Source: Trissonchulus latispiculum (Eukaryota; Nematoda; Enoplea; Enoplida; Ironidae). Taken from it: a DNA stretch of 64,000 bases. The notes under the pieces are model-generated. The model made no database searches. It was not told the DNA's origin and was given only the letters and a program-made list of their open reading frames with translations. The stretch spans positions 1 to 64,000 of the forward strand of contig JASAND010024031.1 of NCBI GenBank assembly GCA_030248195.1, written 5' to 3'. Within the stretch, counting starts at the first letter, position 1. Each line of letters begins with the position of its first letter. Positions 54,601-61,241 of this stretch are shown piece by piece. A program made the translations under genes and the position numbers.

Positions 54601-56686
54601 CTTGTGCGACGACGGCCCTCGCAACGTAGAGACCTGTAGATGCTTCAAAGCGTGGATTGGGTTCAAAGAGACCGCCATTTGTGCTTCCTTTTAGGTTGCA
54701 AGAGAACGTAACTTGTGTTCTGGCGGGTATCGTCATTGATTCTTCTATAAAGGCTGTGGCAGCGTCTTTGTCTTTGATCCGTTTACCTTTTTGAATGGTA
54801 ATTGTTTCTGTTTGTAAATCTATAATGATTGGTCCAAGTTTCTTAAGTATGTCTGTACCTAAGATGCAGTCGTGGGGAGACTTTGAGACTATATAGGTAA
54901 GGTGGTCAATTACCGAAGTACCAATTTTGAGGGATAAACGGGCTTGCCCCGTAATTTTTAGTTCATGCCCAGTCATACTGGTTGCGGATATTGCAGCAGC
55001 GAGTTTTGGTAGATTAGGATTGCCTTGTACGATGTTTTCGTAAGTTACTTCATCCACCAGTGTTATCGTTGATCCAGTGTCAATCAAAGCTTTGGTTGGT
55101 GTATTGTTAATGTAAATAGGTATGGAGGTTGTAGCAGGTCCTATGCAGTTGGTCATTTCGGTTTGAGTTGGCGTTTTAAGTGTTTCGGGCCAATATTGGG
55201 AGGTTGTCGGAATTTCGATTGAACGTTGTATGGGTATAAAAGAGTTTAACGAAGGAGAAACCTGGGTCTGGCGATTTGACTTCAGGTCTTTTTGAGGGTA
55301 TAGTGATTCCATTTCTCGAGTTCCCTGTCCCGTCTGAGGAAGCTGCTCCTGATCGTTCTCTGTAGAAAAGGCTGGAATATTTAGGATTGTTGGAACTCGA
55401 TACGGTGTAGATAGCCTTCGTACACGTTCGATGATACTGGGTGCAGTTGGTGGTTGGCATGGTGGCGGCAGAGTTATCATCTCTTCGGCTTCTGGGTCTC
55501 TGTTGTCCATTGAACTCCCGTTAGGGCTGCTTCTTTTCTGGCGTTGACGTAGCCGTAGCATTAGGGCTCGTGAGGTAGACCGTTTTCGTTTATGGGCCCA
55601 TCTTCGAAAGCGTGGCCAAACTCTTGGAAGGTTGACAGCCATCCCATTCCGTATTTCCACAGGGCAACAGTGGATAAGGAGGAAGCTAATTGTTACATAT
55701 GCACATACTAGGAATACCCATAGTTGCCACGGACTAATAGCAAATCCGTGTAGAAATCCAAAGAACCCTTTATTGATGATACCATTGACCACTCCTTGGG
55801 CTACTTGTTTGGGAGTCTTTTGAGTTGTCCGGTCACTGAGTTCTTGTAGTATTTTTTGTTGATACTGCAATCCTCCTATGATTTCATTCAAGCTAATTTC
55901 GGATGTGATTTCTGAAAAATTGTACATAACTATTTGACTGAATATTGTAGGTTGAAAGCTCCAGGGTTCGGTTGTATTCCATGAAAACGCTCGTAATTCT
56001 GGGATGTGTAGCAGTGGGGTCAGATCTCCAGTTTCACTCTGATAGGTATACATTTTCCCATGTAACTGCACCGGGACTTCTCTGTTAAGTCTGCAGTCCA
56101 CTGGGTACGGATTTTTATGTACAATATTTGTAATAGGATCAAGGTAGGCTGAGTATTCTTGTGAATTTAATAGAAATTTAATGGGTATCTCCATGCTGCA
56201 TGTTTCATTCATAGGTTCAAAGTGGTAGAATCCAGTTTCAATTTCTTGACAGGGCCATGTTGATATTACGTTGCCTCCGGCTCTGGCAATTATATCATTG
56301 CGGCCCAAGATAGCCCTAATGGCTAATGTCGGATTAGCCATCATGTCCGCTTTTAGGACCTCCATGATAGTTGCCATTGAGCGACAAGCTGCGTTCATTG
56401 CTTGTTTGAAAGCAAAGTTAAGGTTTCTTTGTACTTTGAATTCTTGTGCTTGTAGTGACGAGGCCATTAAGTCAGTTGTTACAATGCCGTTGTCAACTGC
56501 CCATTGTTTCAACTGGGGAACGGCGGTTTCGCTTTTTTGTAGGCTGGCTATTAACTGTTGGGAGGTGGAGGTATTTCCAATTGAGCGTTTATTTTTGTAA
56601 ATCGGTGGATGTATTCGTACAGGGATGCCTTGATCAGTTAACACGTTCCTTACCAGGGACGTATTTTTACGTCTTTTTGAATACAA
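51581..56686 (-). CDS. Envelope C-terminal half fused to PR-RT-RNaseH-IN polyprotein (1701 aa)
   Basis: Residues 1 to about 350 are envelope-like: a KNKR furin-type site near residue 33, an ectodomain with paired cysteines and several N-glycosylation sequons, a hydrophobic anchor (LWVFLVCAYVTISFLLIH) at about 320-340, and a basic cytoplasmic tail. Then come an aspartic protease (ALIDTGSTI, about 533), reverse transcriptase (CVDFRKIN about 846; YLDD about 946), RNase H (TDASGFGLGAVLS about 1095), the integrase HHCC zinc domain (about 1315-1355), and a catalytic D,D-35-E core (VDILGP, LSDRGANF, CERFNG; about 1387, 1446, 1481). No in-frame stop until 51581, within the inverted LTR. The ATG sits just inside the 1-kb insertion, so the native start of this reading frame is lost. 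The envelope half resembles glycoproteins of chuvirus-like viruses captured by retroelements; this is inference. Confidence 0.9.
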   Translation of the reverse strand: MYSKRRKNTSLVRNVLTDQGIPVRIHPPIYKNKRSIGNTSTSQQLIASLQKSETAVPQLKQWAVDNGIVTTDLMASSLQAQEFKVQRNLNFAFKQAMNAACRSMATIMEVLKADMMANPTLAIRAILGRNDIIARAGGNVISTWPCQEIETGFYHFEPMNETCSMEIPIKFLLNSQEYSAYLDPITNIVHKNPYPVDCRLNREVPVQLHGKMYTYQSETGDLTPLLHIPELRAFSWNTTEPWSFQPTIFSQIVMYNFSEITSEISLNEIIGGLQYQQKILQELSDRTTQKTPKQVAQGVVNGIINKGFFGFLHGFAISPWQLWVFLVCAYVTISFLLIHCCPVEIRNGMAVNLPRVWPRFRRWAHKRKRSTSRALMLRLRQRQKRSSPNGSSMDNRDPEAEEMITLPPPCQPPTAPSIIERVRRLSTPYRVPTILNIPAFSTENDQEQLPQTGQGTREMESLYPQKDLKSNRQTQVSPSLNSFIPIQRSIEIPTTSQYWPETLKTPTQTEMTNCIGPATTSIPIYINNTPTKALIDTGSTITLVDEVTYENIVQGNPNLPKLAAAISATSMTGHELKITGQARLSLKIGTSVIDHLTYIVSKSPHDCILGTDILKKLGPIIIDLQTETITIQKGKRIKDKDAATAFIEESMTIPARTQVTFSCNLKGSTNGGLFEPNPRFEASTGLYVARAVVAQGSKIPLRVMNTSNAPIKIYAKTTIGSVYTINENTTPLDHHNESPRNPLSDIDLTSSELTPPQQNKLLQLLKQFIDVFAKDDNDVGCATAIKHSIDTGDQKPIYQRPYRTPVSLRSTVARTIQDWIKHKIIEPSSSPWASPIVLVAKKDGSIRICVDFRKINAVTKRDVFPLPRIDDLLDSLGKAHFFSTLDLQSGYYNVQMSEQDKEKTAFICEEGLFHYNVMPFGLSNAPATFQRLMNIVLSGLQTKFCLCYLDDIIIFSPTFEQHLVDISNVLQRLRDHQLKLKARKCHFACRTVSYLGHTISRNGLQPENDKIAKVRDYPAPRNLTELRSFLGLASYYRRFIKNFAQVAYPLYTLLKKENSFQWSKDCEHSFTTLKEHLITAPILAFPDINRPYILQTDASGFGLGAVLSQLDALNKEHPVAYASRTLTKSEKNYPVIELETLAIVFGVKYFRHLIYGQKVTIITDHSPLRWLMTIKSPSGRLMRWILQLQEYKLEIQYKPGKKHGNADAMSRLPFRQSTFGEDTAHKVLTLTPNDFTSLHQQQREQPDTKKFIDYLETGSLPDDITEATRITVKAVRYFIEDGLLYHEYPQASKPGNLFQQLVIPTILTYEVFKALHEHVTAGHLGFEKTYLKILSRYWWDTIRKDIKEWCRTCEACIRKKNPPKATKAPLVPIPVEGPWDRVAVDILGPLPQTEEGYKYIIVFTEYLTKWVEAFPLVNTKSETIAKIFVEEIVCRYSCPKELLSDRGANFLSALMTETCNLLGVTKINTTAYHPQTDGQCERFNGTLMQMISKYVSHTQKDWSSFINFCLFAYRTSVHSSTLDTPFFLNFGREARLPLDTVLRPTGSLYCEIEDYRIDLVRNLQEAWTLAKHHIQLAQAKQKHYYDRKTTDTNFSENQLVMLYVPALTKGKTTKLSRPWHGPFRIISLTLPTADIQECCNPTKPSQKVHVNRLKPVTTTYYIPLTPSNQIQPANSAEIQDQTLTQLQPEVTQKQNVTSSVT

Positions 56687-56977
56687 TAATTGGTCGGGGG
56701 ACGTAAAAACACGCCAAAAAAATTGGTTGTTATAGCTGTTTCAAAAGAAAAATAAAATCCCCAAAAAAAAAAAAATAAGGAAAAAAAAAATAAAATACAC
56801 AACCCCGCCCCCCTGGGTACAGGGCACGTGCGCGGGAAAACCACAAAACCCATATCCCCCCCATTCCCAAATTCTTATTTTCTCCCCCCCGCCGCCTCCA
56901 CAAACCAACAAATATTTTATTTCCAGATAAATGGACCAAGGAGGGAAGACAAATTATGGAAATGAGGATGGGAGGGA

Positions 56978-56987
56978 TATATAAAAA
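56978..56987 (+). promoter_or_regulatory. TATA box of the 99-codon ORF
   Basis: TATATAAAAA lies about 66 bp upstream of the ATG at 57053, a plausible Pol II core promoter spacing with a short 5' UTR. Confidence 0.4.
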
Positions 56988-57052
56988 TTTTTATATTCTT
57001 GTGGTGGTTTACTGATCGCCTAGGCCAATATGGCATCATCTAGAATCTAGAT

Positions 57053-57352
57053 ATGAACGAATTCAAAACGTTTACTGGCACTGCTATGTCTTCACATGGG
57101 TCTAGTGAATTTTCTAAGGTATGCTGCCTCTCGGATGGACTGTTCAAACTGACTGTGTATAAGAACTTACCTTTGAGACGTGGTAGATTCTCGGCTTATT
57201 TGATCTTCAGTAACCTTCATTTGACGGATAATTTCTTCGGTGGGGGTCCTGATAGACTAGCCAAACTTTACTTTAGGTGCAAAGAAAGTGCCACAGAAAA
57301 ATATACTGTGTGCTCTAGCAGAGGAAGCCAGCTTGATGAGTTTTCATTGTAA
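57053..57352 (+). CDS. Hypothetical 99-aa protein inside the hAT-like insertion
   Basis: Open frame of 99 codons on the strand opposite to the host retroelement. It starts MNEFKTFTG and ends SRGSQLDEFSL. It is mixed-composition, mildly basic, with four cysteines (a CC pair at about 24-25 and two more near 75 and 87). No signal peptide, membrane segment or known motif is recognised. A TATA-like box lies 66 bp upstream and an AATAAA signal about 43 bp downstream, so it looks like a compact transcription unit. It could be a passenger gene, a captured host exon or a transposase remnant. Confidence 0.5.
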   Translation: MNEFKTFTGTAMSSHGSSEFSKVCCLSDGLFKLTVYKNLPLRRGRFSAYLIFSNLHLTDNFFGGGPDRLAKLYFRCKESATEKYTVCSSRGSQLDEFSL

Positions 57353-57394
57353 ACTGCCTGAAAACGTTTTGATTTGTCGATTTGAACTTTTTTC

Positions 57395-57400
57395 AATAAA
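57395..57400 (+). terminator. AATAAA polyadenylation signal
   Basis: AATAAA 43 bp after the stop codon of the 99-codon ORF, on the same strand. Confidence 0.45.
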
Positions 57401-57751
57401 TCCATGACTTTTCTTAGTCAGTAAACCTTTTTCCTTTTAATGGGTTTTTATACACGTATTTTTTTTCTTTTTGAAAAAAAAGGACGGAAAGAGAACGAAA
57501 ATACCCCAAAATTAAATAGTAGCAGAAACCCAAAATAAGACGTAATAGTACGTCCAATGGAATAGCCTGTAGTAAACGTAAAATTACGTTGTTTAACATA
57601 TTTCTAGAACGTATAATGAAAAAAGTTTATAGACGTAAATTTACGTCCAAGGTATTTTGTGCTTACCAGATAGAGTTCGTAGAGTGGAGCAGATGTGTAT
57701 ACTTGGATTGGAAATTGGTCAAGTATTGAGAGTGGAAGGCTAATTTCAAAT

Positions 57752-60475
57752 CTACGGTAACGGGGGTGAAAAGTGTGGTAAGGAACGTGTTAATTGTATC
57801 TCCCGATTGTGACAGTCCTTGGCAAACTTTCCACCTTGGAATGTTAGTGCGAGTTGATCATTGTCTGCTAACCAATTGGCTCCCCACATCTCTCCTGGTA
57901 AGGTTTGCCATTCCAGAAATTCGCATCTTTCGTCCTGATTTGGTTCCCACAGTAGGTAGCTACCGTCTCGAAGTTGACATCCTCCAGATCTGTAATCACA
58001 GTGTTCAACCCATCCGGCAGTAGATTCCATGTTCTCACTGCTGTGGCGTTTATAGACGTAGGCTTCATACATGAAGCAATTAGTAGCTGTATAGGTGTGC
58101 CAGTGGCAACAGTCAATGCCTCCACCTGACCACTTATATTCGACTTTATTGTCAGTCTGCCACAGACCCCCACGTAGTGTTAGGGGACCGGCGTCACATT
58201 GATGGAATCGCCTCATGGATTCACATTCAGTACCGGTTACTCGAATGTCATGTTTTTCTTCTTCTTTGAGGTGGTGAGTGGCGAAAAAGTATGTGAAAGT
58301 ACGTACTGTTTGTTTCACAATTGTACATTTCCATGCTTTGGACTTGTATTTTACGTAGTTGCGTTTGTACAATGTTAGCTCTACAGTTTGCAAGTCTTGA
58401 CGTGACGTGCTGACTGCTGAATTACAACGGAGTCGTCCTGGTAGTCGCCACAGCGCTCTACCTTGCTCCGTTTGACAAACCATTGGCCCGCTCGCCATTT
58501 CGGTAATGCTTCGCACGGACGTTACAGGTACTATAAGGCATATGATAGTTAGTAAGAGTATTGATTTCGGAAAATAGCCGCCAACGAGATTTTGGAGAGG
58601 TGTAATTTTTGAAAAATTGTCACAATTGTTGTCAGTTGTGTCCTGTAGCAAATCTTTCTTGGTGTTATCTGTTCTGGCATGTCTTGATTTTTTCTTTCGG
58701 TTGACCTGGGATTCAGTATTATTGCTGAGATTCGCCGGTATAGGACTTGCACCAGACATCTGAGTTACACCAGCAATGTGGCTGTTGTCCAGTTGCTCGT
58801 GATTTATAGTGAACTCGTCGGCAGGAGAAACTGATATAGTTCCCACGAATTCCGAATATTGACTGTTCAGGAGTTCCTGGTTTTGTTCTGTCAGCATCTT
58901 GATAGTCTCCTGTAATTCTGAGACGTTTACACTGCTGTCGTTAGTGTCAGTAGGTGTAACATCATGGGCAGTCACGGCGTAAGTGCGATTATTTGGCTGG
59001 TTTCGGTTTGTAGTAAAATTTCTCCTGTTTGTACCCCAAATATTCTGCCCGTTTTGATTTTGACGCCAGTTGTTATAGTTGCCGGTATTGTTTCCATTGG
59101 ATTCTCTGTCACGTTTTCTTTTGCGACAGTTGATGACAAAATGGCCTGGCTTTTTGCAGTAGTGACAAATTATGCGGCTATCCGTTGTCCAACCACGTAC
59201 TGACGCAGGTCGTGTATTGGTATCTCGGCTGGAAGCAGATTGTGGAGTCGTAGAATTAGATGTCCTCTCCATTAGACCCAATACATATCCACTCTGACGC
59301 TGGTGATCAATTGTTAAAGTTTGTAATTTGTCGTTAATCTCTTTTATAGCTTGCTTCCACTCCGTATCGTCGGTATGTGTCGCTTGAGTGATAGCCAAAG
59401 TTTCTGCTGAAGTTGCTGTTAATGCTGTGCCAGCTGGGTTGAGGCCGGTAGTCAGAAATTCTCCAGCTTCTATAAGTTTGGCAGACTTCAATGCTTCTTC
59501 AAAATTTATCGGCTCCTTAGCCATTACTAAACGTCCGTAATGTGGTAGTAACCCGGCAATGAAAAATTCCAAACATAGTTTTTCTTGATGATCTGCGTCA
59601 AATTTTGGATATGCACCCTTAACTAGTTTCTTAATGCTAGCCCCGAAGTCGGAAACACGCTCATGTGGCTGCTGGGACCTTCGGTGTAATTGGGCACTTT
59701 TGAACCTGGCCATCTCTGCTGGTTCCAGAGCAGATTTTAACGCACGGATTAGGTCCGGGTAACTGGATTTCACAGCACTGTCGAGTGCCGCGTAGATGTC
59801 TCTTGCCTGTTTTTCCAAACAAACAGGCAGCATTCTGGCTTTTTCGTCGGCAGTCCAGCCATTAGCCGTCCCAATAATGTCGAAAGAGTCTATAAACTCC
59901 TTCCAACTTTCGTGGGCTTGTCCTGAATACCGCAGTCCGATAAGACTAGTTACTCCGCTCATGCTGGATATAGCTTGCTTTAAGCTACCGGGCAAATTCT
60001 GAAGAGCAGTTTGAAGTTGGGAGAAATCCGGGACTTGTTGTCCTCCTTGCATTGGTGGTTCTGGAGACTGTTGTAGTGTGGCGATAATCCTTTCTGTTTC
60101 TTCGACGTCGGAGGGGTTAAAGCCAGAAAAGGCTGAGTTGCTAGAGTCGTCACTGTCTGAACTTGATTTCTCAGACTTCAGTCTGACAGTGCGCTGGCTA
60201 TTCTGGGTAATTTCTTCGGAAAAACTTTGAGTCTGCTGAAGTCGATCGATCGACTGGTTTATTCTATTGCTTAGACTTCGAATTCGTTCCGCGAATTCGG
60301 ATCCTCTAAATAGTTGATACTGTGTTTGCGTAGATTGTGTGGATAGCCCAAATGCTTGACTTTCAGGAACTTGTACAGATTGTACAGATATATCTAGGGC
60401 TTCTGACTTGAGAGTGGCGTTTGCTTTAGTCGTACTAGTTGTTGGTTCACTCTGCCTGTCAGTTCCCGAGTCCAC
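57752..60475 (-). CDS. Gag fused to envelope N-terminal half (907 aa)
   Basis: Residues 1-150 are Ser/Gln/Thr-rich with a coiled-coil-like stretch. About 175-345 is a Ty3/gypsy-type capsid domain (SWKEFIDSFD, ARDIYAALDS, RVSDFGASIKKL). A CCHC zinc knuckle (CHYCKKPGHFVINC) is at about 436-449, followed by an Arg/Asn-rich tail, as in nucleocapsid. From about 637 a hydrophobic SILLLTIICLIVPVTSV segment looks like an internal signal peptide. It leads into a cysteine-rich ectodomain (GRALWRLPGRLRCN, DCCHWHTYTATNC, QLRDGSYLLWEPNQDERC). The frame closes with TAG at 57754-57752 beside a C5 run, while another frame remains open up to the 1-kb insertion, which suggests a one-base frame change in this copy or an assembly error. 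The gag-to-env fusion without a stop is unusual. Confidence 0.88.
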   Translation of the reverse strand: MDSGTDRQSEPTTSTTKANATLKSEALDISVQSVQVPESQAFGLSTQSTQTQYQLFRGSEFAERIRSLSNRINQSIDRLQQTQSFSEEITQNSQRTVRLKSEKSSSDSDDSSNSAFSGFNPSDVEETERIIATLQQSPEPPMQGGQQVPDFSQLQTALQNLPGSLKQAISSMSGVTSLIGLRYSGQAHESWKEFIDSFDIIGTANGWTADEKARMLPVCLEKQARDIYAALDSAVKSSYPDLIRALKSALEPAEMARFKSAQLHRRSQQPHERVSDFGASIKKLVKGAYPKFDADHQEKLCLEFFIAGLLPHYGRLVMAKEPINFEEALKSAKLIEAGEFLTTGLNPAGTALTATSAETLAITQATHTDDTEWKQAIKEINDKLQTLTIDHQRQSGYVLGLMERTSNSTTPQSASSRDTNTRPASVRGWTTDSRIICHYCKKPGHFVINCRKRKRDRESNGNNTGNYNNWRQNQNGQNIWGTNRRNFTTNRNQPNNRTYAVTAHDVTPTDTNDSSVNVSELQETIKMLTEQNQELLNSQYSEFVGTISVSPADEFTINHEQLDNSHIAGVTQMSGASPIPANLSNNTESQVNRKKKSRHARTDNTKKDLLQDTTDNNCDNFSKITPLQNLVGGYFPKSILLLTIICLIVPVTSVRSITEMASGPMVCQTEQGRALWRLPGRLRCNSAVSTSRQDLQTVELTLYKRNYVKYKSKAWKCTIVKQTVRTFTYFFATHHLKEEEKHDIRVTGTECESMRRFHQCDAGPLTLRGGLWQTDNKVEYKWSGGGIDCCHWHTYTATNCFMYEAYVYKRHSSENMESTAGWVEHCDYRSGGCQLRDGSYLLWEPNQDERCEFLEWQTLPGEMWGANWLADNDQLALTFQGGKFAKDCHNREIQLTRSLPHFSPPLP

Positions 60476-60490
60476 GACAATGTAATCTCA

Positions 60491-60516
60491 CCGCTCAAAT
60501 CTCGGTGGAACCTCCA
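60491..60516 (-). promoter_or_regulatory. Primer-binding site, tRNA-Gln type
   Basis: On the minus strand, four bases after the proximal LTR, TGGAGGTTCCACCGAGATTT and following bases are complementary to the 3' end (CCA plus acceptor and T arm) of a metazoan tRNA-Gln, with one apparent mismatch over 26 nt. This marks 60521-61241 as the true 5' LTR. Confidence 0.8.
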
Positions 60517-60520
60517 AAAA

Positions 60521-61241
60521 TGTAACAAGTAGTGTTACCTAAGTTAAGGACTCTGTGTATATAGTCGTTTAACCCAAATGTCTAAGTTAACCCTAATTGA
60601 TCTACCCAACTTTATAATTAATGGATTATGTCTTTACGTTGTCCCCAGTTTGTTTGCCCACGTGTAATGGTCTTCCAAGTTGTTTAACCAAAGTTGGAGA
60701 TTTTCCCAAATGTTAGTCAAGACAACTTAGGCTTTAACTATCTTTACTGACTACCAAAATTACTGAGGAGGTCCCTTTTATACACCGCAGAGGCCCAATT
60801 AAATTTAGGTTAATTTTAGAATGTAGGTTGAAATGTATTATGAAAAGTATAAATTTTGAGAAAATTAATAGAAATTGTGTGTATAATGGCCCCTGTGGAT
60901 AAAAGAGACCTACTCTAAAGATGCCCTTTCATGACATTACAAGTGACTTTATGACATAGTTTGAGAAAATAGATTTTAATATGGCCTGCGGCCTGTTAGA
61001 ATTTTAGAGTTAGATAATAGTGGCCCGAAGCCTTTTTGTGTTAAAATGAAGGAAAAATGACGTACTAATGCGTATACATATAACACGTAGATAATATCAT
61101 AAACAATTACGTAGAGATATTGTGCCTAACTATAGTGTAAATACAATGAATATAACCATACTATAAGCATATGTTATGTTAATAACAATTAATATAAGTA
61201 TTAAAGAAACTAGTAAAATTTGTAAAGGCATGTTTATAACA
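60521..61241 (-). repeat. 5' LTR of the retroelement, 721 bp
   Basis: On the minus strand it runs TGTTATAAACATGCC to CTTGTTACA, with TG..CA ends, directly before the primer-binding site. It is the same length as the inverted copy at 50882-51602. Confidence 0.93.
60776..60784 (-). promoter_or_regulatory. LTR TATA box
   Basis: TGTATAAAAGGG on the minus strand inside the 5' LTR. It is a strong Pol II TATA box that would start transcription towards gag about 30 bp further on. The inverted LTR has the same box on the plus strand at about 51337-51346, pointing into pol antisense. Confidence 0.65.

Larger units (their letters stand above)
56649..57669 (+). mobile_element. 1005-bp hAT-like insertion in env (TSD CTTACCAG) with its own small gene
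   Basis: The exact 8-bp direct repeat CTTACCAG lies at 56649-56656 and 57662-57669 and fits the hAT target pattern nTnnnnAn. The inner ends are GGACGTATTTTTACGTC (56657) and the related perfect 16-bp palindrome GACGTAAATTTACGTC (57633-57648). The right end has about 13 further bases before the repeat, so the termini are not a clean matched pair. More ACGT palindromes occur at 57539-57555 and 57578-57592. It carries one short ORF with promoter and polyadenylation signals, and no transposase. Confidence 0.72.
50882..61241 (-). mobile_element. Ty3/gypsy-like retroelement with gag-env-pol order and inverted LTRs
   Basis: A 10.36-kb element between two 721-bp LTRs in opposite orientation. The order from the proximal LTR on the minus strand is: tRNA-Gln primer-binding site, gag fused to the first envelope part, a 1-kb insertion, then the second envelope part fused to protease, reverse transcriptase, RNase H and integrase. 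RT precedes integrase, as in Ty3/gypsy and retroviruses. The left flank is the 148-bp satellite and the right flank is GC-run repeat, with no shared target duplication, so this is not a simple insertion. Both long ORFs are open, so the element is young even though it is structurally damaged. Confidence 0.9.

Noticed and set aside
50882..61241. Reading the inverted terminal repeats as TIRs of a DNA transposon (Polinton-like)
   Set aside because: The repeats have TG..CA ends, a TATA box, and one is followed by a tRNA-Gln primer-binding site; the coding content is retroviral with no DNA polymerase B or capsid genes.
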